The notes beneath the pieces were generated by a model. That model saw only the letters and a program-made list of their open reading frames with translations, made no database searches and was not told the origin of the DNA. From the NCBI RefSeq assembly GCF_013402915.1, contig NC_050719.1, positions 1,674,001 to 1,738,000 of the forward strand: a stretch of DNA of 64,000 nucleotides, in the 5' to 3' direction. This DNA comes from Zygotorulaspora mrakii (taxonomy: Eukaryota > Ascomycota > Saccharomycetes > Saccharomycetales > Saccharomycetaceae). This document shows positions 27,808 to 38,100 of this stretch, one piece after another (position 1 is the stretch's first letter; every line of letters begins with the position of its first letter). The translations under genes were made by a program, and so were the position numbers.

Positions 27808-28841
27808 ATCCCTCTTAGAGAGCCTATATAATCAACTAGTACTATTTTTCGGCCATGTATTTTCAACATGTTGATCCCTCAATTTTCAGTTTTTGAGAAA
27901 TCTTCAAATAATAAGTAACAGCCAGCGCCTGTAATGTACCAAAAAGTCCTTTTGAATCTTATATGAAAAATGGAACAATATTGCCTATCCCAGCACCAAA
28001 AGCGATGCGAGATTTTTCATAAGCTGTGAATGAGTAATTGAGCATGCAGGCAAATGCAAACAGCCTCTCATACGCCACCTATAAGCTTTTTTCCCCCTTA
28101 TTGCTCGTCTTTTGATATTACTGATAGGTATGAAAGTGGTACAAGCGAAATTCTTACAGATGTGACATTACTGCTGAAATCTAACAAGATTCTGGGCACA
28201 TCATCACATAGTTCAAAGGGTCGTATTTGACCTGAACTCTCAAGATTCTAATTGTGAACATTAATTATCTCTCTCCTACACTCTAACAAACCAAATCAAG
28301 GAAATAACAACGGTTGAAATGTTAACACTTATATTTTAAACACAGCGTCTTGTATACATTGTTCAGAAGCTTCATATTTATCCTCATTACTGTAACCTTC
28401 TCTTGTTAAAAGTGAGTTATCTATGTCAAATCCACAAAACCCACGCATTTTATGGGATCGCAACCTAACGGTCGTCGGTGTTCGAGGTTTTTTTTAAAAT
28501 GGACGTTTTCTTCAAATCACGACTCAGTTAAGAGAATATAATAGGACGGCATTGTGGTCAACTTGCTACTCACGGTGAATCACTGAATATCAGCAATTGG
28601 GTTCATAATTGTGTATTATAGTCATTCTCTTTAAGGTGTAGAGTGACTGTACTATTAAAAGACTTTCAAGTGGCGGTCTTATTTTTTCCTTTGCATAGGG
28701 TTATTGAAATAGCTTAAGGACATTTTCAGCTCTAGTTCCGTTACTATCATAGAAGTAGTACCCCCGACTCTATCAATTGCATAGCTCTACTGATTTCTTC
28801 ACGTTTCTCTTCAATTTGAGATTTCGATATACACTACCATA
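27808..28841. promoter_or_regulatory. 1-kb MCO32/YGR054W divergent intergenic region
   Basis: No gene, tRNA or repeat is seen. It should contain the two divergent promoters; I found no strong factor-binding motif. Confidence 0.4.
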
Positions 28842-30803
28842 ATGGCGTCCCAATTCTTCCTAAAGACGTCACAAGACATTGAGCTGTTCCAGGGGTATCC
28901 TGATTTCACACAGTCTGCATCTAACTCTAGTGAAGGTGGTGTCATATCTTCAATATTATCGCCATGCGGTAGATTTTTGGCTCTATCAACAAAAGATTAC
29001 GTGAAAATTTTCACCGGTGGAATTTTAGAAATATTACTTTTGGAGCTGCCTTTGTCCAACACCTACAACTTGCAATTTTCGCCTGCCGGAAACTACTTAA
29101 GTACATGGGAGAGACCATCTGTGGACGATTCAGCTCATCAAAACGTAAAAGTTTGGTATCTAAATAGAGACTTCAGTGATAGCGATAAAAACGTGGAACC
29201 TGCATTTCAGTATCAGGCAAAAAGTCAAAGCGGATGGGCTCTACAGTTCTCTAAACTAGATAACTATGCTGTCAAACAGTTCAGTAAAGAATTAAGGATT
29301 GTGAAATTGGAACAAACTGTGGAAAGTGGAAAACAATTTGATTTTGATCATCCGTACTCAACTCTATCACAATCCCAAGAATCTGAGAATCAAATTTTCT
29401 CTACATTCTTGATTTCACCAGCTGAACATCCTACTATCTGCACGTTTACACCGGAAAAGAGCGGCAAACCAGCCCACTTGACCATCTGGCCATTGCTTGA
29501 GGGTAAAATAACTAAGAAGATAGTTACGAAAACATTCTTCAAGGCTGATTCGTGTCAATTAAAATGGAATGATCAGGGCAATGCCATTTTATGTGTCGCC
29601 ACTACGGATTTTGACTCATCCAACAAGTCATATTACGGTGAAAATACGCTGTATTTGTTAACCTTCCAAGGTGTGAACGGTGCACTGGGTGGCAACTCCG
29701 TTCGTGTGCCTCTTTCAAAAGAGGGGCCAATCCACGATTTCACCTGGTCGCCAACTTCCAGACAATTTGGTGTTATTTATGGATTCATGCCTGCCAGTAT
29801 TACCTTTTTCGATCTAAGGGGAAATATTGTTCATTCTTTGCAAGAGCAACCAAAGAATACCATGCTCTTTTCCCCTACTGGTAGATATATTTTGATTGCT
29901 GGATTCGGGAACTTGCAGGGATCTGTGGAAATTCTCGATCGTCACGATAAATTTAAATGCATCTCAAAATTTGACGCTGCAAATACTTCCGTTTGTAAAT
30001 GGTCACCTGGTGGAGAATTTATAATGACTGCAACTACATCTCCTCGTCTGAGAGTAGATAACGGTATCAAAATATTACATGTAACAGGTAAACTGGTTTT
30101 CGTCAAAGAGTTCAAAGAGCTCTTGAAAGTCGATTGGAGACTGCCATGCAAATTCAAAACAAGTGCAAGCACGCATATTATTAGAGGGTTTCAAGAAATT
30201 TCAGAAACTAACATTTTGGCAGATCCAAAGATATCTGGTAGTTCCCAATTAATGATACATCCATCAGTCGCTGAATATGAATCCAAGCATCCAAAGAGAA
30301 GTAGTAACAATGGAAACGGCACACAGAGTAAGCCGGTTGGAGCTTACAGACCGCCACATGCTAGAAAGGCAGGTATTGCTAGATCTGTCCCTGGTATCCC
30401 AATTGTAAACGCCAAACCTCAGCAGAAGACTATACCCGGTTTGGTACCTGGAATGTCGCCTCCAAAGAGCTCCTCTAAGTCTGCCACTAAGAATAAGAAA
30501 AGATCAAACAAGAAGAAAAGCGATCAGGAAGAAAATGGTGATGATACCGGTTCAAAAAAATCAAGTCCTGCTCCACCTCAATCACCAAATGATGACCAAC
30601 AGTCCGTCAAAGAGACTTCTTCACCGGAGGAGAAAAAAATCAGATCTTTGTTGAAAAAATTAAGAGCGATTGAAGTTCTTAAGCAAAGACAATCCAATGG
30701 CGATAAGCTGGAGGATACTCAAGTTCTGAAAATACAAACGGAAGAAAAAGTTCTCAATGAGTTAAAATTCATGGGTTGGGAGGGTGACATTCAAGATAAA
30801 TAG
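28842..30803 (+). CDS. eukaryotic initiation factor eIF2A
   Basis: The 653-residue protein is the orthologue of S. cerevisiae YGR054W (642 residues), starting MASQFFLKTSQDIELFQGYP. Residues about 30-450 form the WD-like beta-propeller (eIF2A domain), including LSPCGRFLALSTKDYVK, NYLSTWERPS and FSPTGRYILIAGFGNLQGSVEI. A lysine-rich low-complexity linker (about 485-585) and a C-terminal helix (EEKKIRSLLKKLRAIEVLKQRQ) follow. eIF2A binds Met-tRNAi and 40S subunits without GTP and is implicated in alternative initiation and IRES repression. It is cytoplasmic. The 3' end is 624 bp from MUP1. Confidence 0.95.
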   Translation: MASQFFLKTSQDIELFQGYPDFTQSASNSSEGGVISSILSPCGRFLALSTKDYVKIFTGGILEILLLELPLSNTYNLQFSPAGNYLSTWERPSVDDSAHQNVKVWYLNRDFSDSDKNVEPAFQYQAKSQSGWALQFSKLDNYAVKQFSKELRIVKLEQTVESGKQFDFDHPYSTLSQSQESENQIFSTFLISPAEHPTICTFTPEKSGKPAHLTIWPLLEGKITKKIVTKTFFKADSCQLKWNDQGNAILCVATTDFDSSNKSYYGENTLYLLTFQGVNGALGGNSVRVPLSKEGPIHDFTWSPTSRQFGVIYGFMPASITFFDLRGNIVHSLQEQPKNTMLFSPTGRYILIAGFGNLQGSVEILDRHDKFKCISKFDAANTSVCKWSPGGEFIMTATTSPRLRVDNGIKILHVTGKLVFVKEFKELLKVDWRLPCKFKTSASTHIIRGFQEISETNILADPKISGSSQLMIHPSVAEYESKHPKRSSNNGNGTQSKPVGAYRPPHARKAGIARSVPGIPIVNAKPQQKTIPGLVPGMSPPKSSSKSATKNKKRSNKKKSDQEENGDDTGSKKSSPAPPQSPNDDQQSVKETSSPEEKKIRSLLKKLRAIEVLKQRQSNGDKLEDTQVLKIQTEEKVLNELKFMGWEGDIQDK

Positions 30804-31427
30804 TCCCAAACAACTTTCATTTATATCGATTTGTATATATTAAAGCATGGCGCATGCCATATTGTTGTGTATAACCCATAGGATTGTTTTTTTCTTCTCT
30901 AGCCTCATTGCTCAAAAGAAAAGTGCAGATCCCTTGTCGCGGCGCTTCGAAACTTTTCATGAAAAATACGAACGTTTCCTTGCGCGAAGACAGAACGGCG
31001 CTGATTATTGGAATATGTACAATGCAAAAGCGCCGCTGCAAACAAAGTATTGTGAGCTGCCACAGCTTCAGTTGCTCATCTTTTTCTGGTATTGAGACTC
31101 GATTATTTTTGTTTGGTATGTATTTATTGTGTAGACAAAATCGTGTGGGAAGTTTAGACGCCACTGTTCTTACATCTCCCAAGACGCTCACGGTTAGGCA
31201 GTACGCTGCTACATTGCCTAATATTAAACCTTGCATTTGAGGTGTCTACTCCGATAGGTGAAAAAAAGTCACAGTGAAAATAGTGGACTTTTCTCTTTCG
31301 ATGGCAGAGAGTTTGTATAAAAGAAATGCGTCAATTGATAAATTTATAACTACTTACTCTCCCTTCGCGCTGTTACCTAGTTAATTGTAATCGAAAGACG
31401 TACTGAAAGCAACTTGATAGGTTCAAA
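30804..31427. promoter_or_regulatory. MUP1 upstream region
   Basis: This 624-bp gap is the eIF2A 3' flank and the MUP1 promoter. GCCACAG, the core of the Met31/Met32 site in reverse, occurs at about 31058-31064, which fits methionine control of MUP1, but the flank does not match the full consensus. TATAAAAG occurs near 31316. Overlapping short ORFs on both strands are chance. Confidence 0.45.
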
Positions 31428-33128
31428 ATGGCTGAAGGTAAGCGAGATTTTGTTTCGCAGCTGAATATCTTCAACAAGGAAAACTATACCTTCACAACGC
31501 ATTCTAAGAATGAAGAAACTTTGGAGCAGGATAGCTCCTCTGGGTTGGAAAACGATGAGCACTTCGTTGGCGAGCTGGATCAAGGAAACAGACAGCTAGG
31601 ATTATTTTCATGCATCGGCCTGATTTGCAATAGAATGCTTGGCACTGGCGTATTTGCAACATCATCCACAATATACATGCTATGTAACTCAGTTGGCTTG
31701 GCATTGATTATATGGGTAGTCGGTGCAATAATTTCATTAGCCGGTCTTTATGTTTACTTGGAATTTGGTACAGCAATTCCTAAGAATGGTGGTGAGAAGA
31801 ATTATTTAGAATTTATTTTCAAGAAACCAAAATTTTTTATCACCTCGATGTATGCAGCATACATTTTCTTCTTAGGTTGGGCAGCTGGTAATTCTGTAAA
31901 CACTGCTGTCATGTTTCTCACAGCATCTGGCACTGAAGTTACTGAATGGAATCAACGTGGTGTTGGTGTAGCTGTTGTTGGATTTGCCTTTCTGATAAAT
32001 GCTGTCAACGTTAAAGCTGGACTTTATTTACAAAATTTATTAGGCATTTTTAAGATTGGTATCGTGCTCTTTATTTCTGTGACAGGTTGGGTGGCACTAG
32101 GTGGTGGTTTAAAAGGTGGATATAAAACAGACAATTTTCATAATGCATTCGAAGGCTCTAGGGACGCTACAGCGTATGGAGTGGTTAACGCCTTGTATAA
32201 CGTCATTTGGTCATTTGTGGGATATTCGAATGTCAATTATGCTTTAGGGGAAGTTAAAAACCCTGTGAGAAGTTTGAAGATTGCAGGGCCTACATCCTTG
32301 GTTGCCATAGCTGTTATCTATATTTTGGTTAATGTCGCGTATTTCGCTGTTGTGCCAAAGCAGACAATGATTACATCAAAGTTGATTCTCGCGGCTGACT
32401 TTTTTGATATCGCGTTTGGACCAACTGCCAAAAAAGCATCCGCAGTTTTTGTTGGTTTGAGTGCTCTGGGGAATGTTTTATCAGTCATTTTTTCACAGGG
32501 TAGAATCATTCAGCAATTGGGTCGTGAAGGTATTTTACCATTCCCAAAATTTTTTGCATCATCCAAACCATTCAATTCTCCAACTGTCGGCCTATTTCAA
32601 CATTTTATTGTTTGCGTTGTGACAATACTGGCACCTCCAGCAGGAGATGCGTATAACTTCATTTTAAATTTGATTTCATATCCCATGAATATAATTAATT
32701 TCTTCGTTAGCGCGGGACTGCTATGGATCTACTGGCAACGCCGTAAAGGGCTAATTGAGTGGAATCCTCCCATCAAGGCTGGCGTAACCGTCACTATTTT
32801 TTTCCTATTATCGAATCTGTATTTGATTGTTGCACCATATGTCCCACCTACAGAGGGACAGAGCGTTTATAATACTCTGCCATACTGGATTCACTGTGTC
32901 GTAGCATGGGCTATCTTTGGAGTTGGTGCAATTTATTATCTCATTACCGCTCAAATTTTGCCTAAAATTGGTCATTATAGGCTCGAAACTAAGGAAATTA
33001 TTGGTGAAGATGGGTTCTGGAGAACCGACATCATCAAAGTATATGACGGTCAGGAAATTGAAGATACCGATTTCGACAACCATAAAGTAACAGCATTCAG
33101 CTCTGAAGAAAGTAAATTTTTTCAGTAA
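31428..33128 (+). CDS. MUP1: high-affinity methionine permease
   Basis: The 566-residue protein is an APC-superfamily transporter with about 12 membrane segments between residues 60 and 520, matching S. cerevisiae Mup1 (YGR055W, 574 residues). It carries methionine, and also cysteine, across the plasma membrane with protons. Signatures include GLICNRMLGTGVFATSSTIY (TM1), NVIWSFVGYSNVNYALGEV (TM6 region) and the C-terminal tail VYDGQEIEDTDFDNHKV. The acidic N-tail has lysines (for example residues 5 and 17) of the sort ubiquitinated by Rsp5 with Art1 in S. cerevisiae. The gene follows eIF2A as in YGR054W-YGR055W and marks the end of the conserved block. Confidence 0.96.
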   Translation: MAEGKRDFVSQLNIFNKENYTFTTHSKNEETLEQDSSSGLENDEHFVGELDQGNRQLGLFSCIGLICNRMLGTGVFATSSTIYMLCNSVGLALIIWVVGAIISLAGLYVYLEFGTAIPKNGGEKNYLEFIFKKPKFFITSMYAAYIFFLGWAAGNSVNTAVMFLTASGTEVTEWNQRGVGVAVVGFAFLINAVNVKAGLYLQNLLGIFKIGIVLFISVTGWVALGGGLKGGYKTDNFHNAFEGSRDATAYGVVNALYNVIWSFVGYSNVNYALGEVKNPVRSLKIAGPTSLVAIAVIYILVNVAYFAVVPKQTMITSKLILAADFFDIAFGPTAKKASAVFVGLSALGNVLSVIFSQGRIIQQLGREGILPFPKFFASSKPFNSPTVGLFQHFIVCVVTILAPPAGDAYNFILNLISYPMNIINFFVSAGLLWIYWQRRKGLIEWNPPIKAGVTVTIFFLLSNLYLIVAPYVPPTEGQSVYNTLPYWIHCVVAWAIFGVGAIYYLITAQILPKIGHYRLETKEIIGEDGFWRTDIIKVYDGQEIEDTDFDNHKVTAFSSEESKFFQ

Positions 33129-33300
33129 CTGAGTCACTGCCTTCACAGGCAATGACCTTTTGCATGATAAAGGTCAAGAATCAGATTTTTCAGTACCATG
33201 TAATGACTTGTAGATTTACTTTTGCTCATTGACGACGTATAATTGGGATCTTAAGGTGATGAAAGTTAAAATTAATTAATTACGTACAATAGCTAATAAA

Positions 33301-34377
33301 CTACCTCTGTTGCTGATTTCTCGGATGAATGTTGCGACCAATTATAGGTTGTAACGCTTTGGGAAGCCAGTATGAGGCTTCACCTTGGAAGCCCCAAACA
33401 TTCTTGTCCTTTCTGACAGCTTTTATATCATCTATTTTGGTATTGAAAATGGCGACTTTCCCACCATCTTGTCTACATCTTTCGACGTATCCCATTGCAG
33501 GCCATACTTTGCCACTTGTGCCTATCACCAAAACTAAATCAATTTTTTCAGCTAATGGAAAGGAATTGTTTGGGTCATTTGTTTCCTTAACAAAAAACTT
33601 GTCAACTTTATCCATTTGTGATAAAGGTAGAGGTTCACCAAACCAGACAACACCAGGTCGCAGCAAGCCTTCCTTGCACTGTGGACACTGCGGGAGATCT
33701 TCTTTAGTGATGTGAGGTAAAGGATCAAAATCGGAGGAGCTCATCCCAGATTCTTTGTCATTTTCTCTCTCAATATTGCTTAGGGGTAATGAGCTTTTCT
33801 TTGATTTTTTCTTGCTAGGAAACAATTGATCTCGATATCGTCTTTTCACACCAACATCTCGAGGGGTATGCTCCCTCAAGGAAGACGTCAAGAAAAGAGA
33901 TTTAGTATTTTTACCCCTGTAAGTGCAGAAAAAAGACGTACATTGCAGATCGAAGAGACTGCCATGAAGCTCGCAGAGATCTTCCTCCAATTGGCCTGCC
34001 TTCTGGTGTAAACCATCCACATTCTGTGTTACTATGAGAACTTCCTTTCTGCAATCTTTACACTTCTTTGAAAGACTAGCCAATGCATAATGACCATCAT
34101 TCGGCCTTGCTTTCATAGCAATATACCTCCTGTTTGAGTAGAAAAGCCAAACAAGCCCTGGATTTGATTGAAAAGCTTCAGGCGTAGCTAAATCGAGTGA
34201 TGTGTATCCTTTCCACGACCCATTTTGCAGCCGATATGTAGGAATTCCAGAATCCTGAGATAATCCTGATCCAACCACGCACAGAATTTTTTGAGCCTGC
34301 CTCAAGTAGTTATGAAATGATTTTAATTGAGGATCATCGCATGTGTCTTCTTCGCTATCATCCTCACTAGAAGACAT
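33301..34377 (-). CDS. class III (SIRT5-like) NAD-dependent protein deacylase
   Basis: Starting at ATG 34377 (MSSSEDD) the protein is 358 residues. It has the sirtuin NAD motif GSGLSQDSGIPTYR (36-49), TQNVDGLH (117-124), catalytic H138 in ELHGS, zinc cysteines C146/C151 and C231/C234, and GTSGKVWPA (286-294). LATPEAFQSNPGLVWLFYSNRR is the class III block; Y80 and R83 match the SIRT5 YxxR pair (Y102/R105) that binds malonyl, succinyl and glutaryl groups. Desuccinylase-type activity is therefore predicted. A Lys/Ser-rich insert (about 155-222) separates the zinc pairs. S. cerevisiae has only Sir2 and Hst1-4, all other classes. The ORF extends upstream to 34704, but that overlaps MDJ2 and is not sirtuin-like. 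Localisation is unclear; no presequence is seen from this start. Confidence 0.9.
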   Translation of the reverse strand: MSSSEDDSEEDTCDDPQLKSFHNYLRQAQKILCVVGSGLSQDSGIPTYRLQNGSWKGYTSLDLATPEAFQSNPGLVWLFYSNRRYIAMKARPNDGHYALASLSKKCKDCRKEVLIVTQNVDGLHQKAGQLEEDLCELHGSLFDLQCTSFFCTYRGKNTKSLFLTSSLREHTPRDVGVKRRYRDQLFPSKKKSKKSSLPLSNIERENDKESGMSSSDFDPLPHITKEDLPQCPQCKEGLLRPGVVWFGEPLPLSQMDKVDKFFVKETNDPNNSFPLAEKIDLVLVIGTSGKVWPAMGYVERCRQDGGKVAIFNTKIDDIKAVRKDKNVWGFQGEASYWLPKALQPIIGRNIHPRNQQQR

Positions 34378-34579
34378 TCCAGAAGAGTAATCATCCAACA
34401 CTAAACGTGAGCTGAATCTAAACTTGACTAAATATTGCAGTTTTAGGCTCTCTTTCTTGTATAATTGGCCGTCTATAGCATATATTCTGAAGCTTCTTGC
34501 TTTGCAAATAAAGAAAAAAATGACAGATATCGTTTTCCTTGTATAAAGAGGCCAAAGGCACAAGAAAGCAAACTCCACC

Positions 34580-35017
34580 ATGGTTCTTCCAATAATAATA
34601 GGTGTTGGTGTCACAGCTATAGCCTTGACGGTACGATCCGGGTTGAGGGCGTGGGAACTATATAGAGCGCTACCGATATTTACTATCGCAAGAATGAATA
34701 ACATTTATCTGAAGAACACTAGTCATCTGGAGAACGACATGAGATTTTCTAGCAGCCAATTGAATACTCGTCAAAAGCTTGAATTGGAAAAATACACAGG
34801 AGGGTTCAATTCTAGAATGACAGAAGCTGAGGCGCTCTTGATTCTTGACATACCCCCAGAGAATATTGTGCATCTTGATGAAGAGATGTTGAAAAAAAAG
34901 CATCGCAACGCTATTTTCAACAACCATTCAGACAAAGGTGGTAGTCCATACTTGGCCATGAAAATTAACGAAGCTAGAAATGTTCTTATCAACAGTGTTA
35001 TGATAAAAAAGAGATGA
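34580..35017 (+). CDS. MDJ2: Pam18/Tim14-type J-protein of the mitochondrial import motor, HPD altered to HSD
   Basis: The 145-residue protein matches Mdj2 (YNL328C, 146 residues) from the first residues, MVLPIIIG. One N-terminal membrane segment (about 2-20) anchors it in the mitochondrial inner membrane; the J-domain is at about 80-145 (SRMTEAEALLILDI, KKKHRNAIFNNH, INEARNVL). Mdj2 is a paralogue of Pam18 that binds Pam16 and stimulates Ssc1 ATPase during import. The invariant HPD tripeptide reads His116-Ser117-Asp118, codon TCA at 34928-34930, a single-base change from CCA. HPD is essential for Hsp70 stimulation in studied J-proteins, so this copy may be inactive, weakened or a sequencing error. 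It is divergent from the sirtuin and 130 bp before PEX6. Confidence 0.93.
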   Translation: MVLPIIIGVGVTAIALTVRSGLRAWELYRALPIFTIARMNNIYLKNTSHLENDMRFSSSQLNTRQKLELEKYTGGFNSRMTEAEALLILDIPPENIVHLDEEMLKKKHRNAIFNNHSDKGGSPYLAMKINEARNVLINSVMIKKR

Positions 35018-35147
35018 AATCATGTTCTTTACTCACTGTTCTTAAGTGTATAAAATATTAATCATATGATTTTTATATGAATCCTCGTACAGAGAAAAAC
35101 AGAAACACGGTTTTTAAAATAGAAAGTACTTCAAGAGAGAGATTTTG

Positions 35148-38100
35148 ATGAAAGCAAGCGTTCAATTTGACCATTCACCACAATCTGAGGCTTGTATAGT
35201 ATCAAAAGACGTTTTTCGGGAGTCATGGAGTTCAGAGCCAAGGAGATTCGCTGAGATCACACTACCGAGTTATAATCCATTTGATATCAAACCGATAGTT
35301 GCACATGTACAAGTCGATGAGAACTTACCATCAAGAACAGCTAGATTATCAGCGAAGTTATTCGATGTACCTGAGTATGGTCCAGCCTTCAGCTTCTGCT
35401 ATCTCCAAATAATGGACAAAAGTCCGCAAGTTTTCGAGACAGTAGCTATTTCAGTCAGTGAACAATTATATGATAAGCTGATGCAATTGCGTCTATCTGA
35501 ACACAAATTGGAATATCTCAAGATTAAATTTGGTCTTCGCAGTTTGGAAACTGTAGTCTGGAAAGATTTTTCCATATATCCTTCGTTATGCTCAATCTCA
35601 TATTGCGCTCCACATTTTGTTGGATTGATAAACTTTCAGAGGACCCAAATTATCTTCGTGAAAAGCATGAATTTGACCGTTTCAGAATTTTCAAAGAATA
35701 GCTATCAATTTGATTTATTGAGAATAACTCCCTCAAGAAATTTAAGAATGAGATTGAAATGTTTAGAATTTTCAGTACCGCCTGATTTAATAACTCCGGT
35801 ACCCTCGAAAACCGATGACGACACGATTTACGCCTTTGCGAACTTTGAGACTATGCTACATATGGGAATAGCTAGTGGGTCCTATGTAAGACTTGCTAGT
35901 GAAACTGTTTCGAGGATAGTCAAACTGTTTGTTTTTGCGAATCCAAATAGCTTTGATAGTTTCAAAATATTCGTCCATCCTCGAATTGCTGCACATTTCT
36001 CAAAAGATGAAGAAGTTTATGTGACCAAGTGCGCAATAAGCGAGACAGAAATACAGATTCCATCATCTGTCTCGATTTCTAGAGTTGGATGTTGGGATAA
36101 TTCTCAGAAGATTCTGCAGAATATAATTTTTAGCAACCTTAAGTTGTTTCTTACCTCAAAGAAAAGAGTTCTCCATGGAGGTGACATGATACCCATACCT
36201 TTTGATTCCAATATGGCGGCGCTTTGCTCTGACGACTCGAAAGGAGGACTCCCATTCGCAAAAAACGACAGAGTAGTGTGGTTTTATGTGGAAAACTTTG
36301 AAATGGACAGCAAATTGAATTCCAAAAGTAGCCCTGAGTTCATCATTGATCCCAACAAAACCAAGCTTATAACTGCAAACACTGTTTCAAGACCCCCGCT
36401 AACAATAGACAGGTGCAACTATATTTCATACTATGGTCTCAAAAAAACTTTTGATTATGATTTTTCAATATTTCCTTACGCTAAAAAGATGTGCGATGTC
36501 TTAAGTTCATTTTTGAGTTGTCGTGATAGGAAAATACCCTTTAGCAGTTCCATATTACTGCATTCAGCCAGCCCAAATACCGGGAAAAGTATGTTAGTTG
36601 AGTTTGCGGCCGGTCTTTTAGGTTTTCATCTATTCAAGATCGACTGTACATTGCTAACTACAACAGTGGGATCGATAGACTCAACGGCTAAAATTATGGG
36701 ATACTTGAGGGGAAAGCTAGATGGTTCCGTGCTGCATTCAAAACCAGCCATAATATTTATCTCCCATTTGGATGTTATTGTAGGCAAGAGCGAACAGGGG
36801 CAAGATTTTGAGTCTGGAAAAGTTACAAAAACAATGGATGCTGAACTTACAAGGCTGATCCAAGATTATTCCAGCACCGAAAGTGAAACAGTCTTTATAG
36901 GTTCTGTCAATGATATCGATACTATGCCTCAGAATATTAGGAATACTGTAAAATTCGACATTAATATACCAATACCATCTGAAAATCAGAGGTTAGCGAT
37001 TTTTGAATGGCTTTTATCGCCATACCAGTTGAATCAACAACAGTCTTCAAGCGGCCAGCTTTTCCATTGTGGCCGCGATGTATCTACAAGCAAACTTGCA
37101 CTACAATGTGCAGGGTTGACACCATTAGATATTGAAAAAATTGTTCAAAGTGCTAAATACAACTGCTTCAAAAGGAGTTCGGGTTATGGAAGCAGGCAAA
37201 TTTGTGTCGAAGGTCTCTTTTACGTAACAATGGAAGACCTTTCTAAAGCAATAACACAAGCTAGAGATGAGTTTTCCTTGTCTATTGGTGCACCGAAGAT
37301 ACCAAGGGTCACATGGAAAGACATTGGAGGTATGGACACAGTTCAAGGAGAAATCATGGACACTATAGAGATGCCTTTGAAGCATCCGGAACTTTTTGCC
37401 TCTGGAATGAAGAAGAGGAGTGGTATTTTATTTTATGGACCACCTGGTACTGGAAAAACTTTGATGGCTAAAGCCATTGCAACCAACTTTTCGTTGAACT
37501 TTTTTAGTGTCAAAGGCCCAGAGTTGTTGAACATGTACATTGGTGAATCTGAAGCGAACGTTCGTCGTGTTTTTCAGAAAGCTCGAGATGCGAAACCGTG
37601 CGTAATCTTCTTTGATGAATTGGATTCTGTAGCACCAAAGAGAGGGAACCAGGGGGATTCTGGTGGTGTAATGGATCGAATTGTGTCTCAATTACTTGCT
37701 GAACTGGATAGCATGGGGACAGAAGGTGACGGTGTTTTTGTAATAGGCGCTACTAATCGACCAGACTTGTTGGATGATGCATTACTAAGGCCGGGAAGAT
37801 TTGACAAGCTTCTCTATTTAGGGATATCAGATACGGACGATAAGCAACTTAATATATTGAGAGCATTAACCAGAAAGTTTTCTCTTGCGGATGACGTTAA
37901 TCTCGCGAATGTGGTCAAGAAGTGCCCTTTTACCTATACAGGAGCAGATTTCTACGCCCTATGTTCGGATGCCATGCAGAATGCCATGTCAAGAATAGCA
38001 GAGGAGGTTGATGGCAAAGTTAATGAGTACAACAAACAACACAACGTGTCCTTATCAGTTAGATACTGGTTTGACCGAATTGCCAAAGAAGATGACATGA

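Noticed and set aside
34378..34704. N-terminal extension of the sirtuin ORF
   Set aside because: The extra 109 residues overlap the divergent MDJ2 gene and its promoter and do not resemble a sirtuin N-terminus; ATG at 34377 is preferred.
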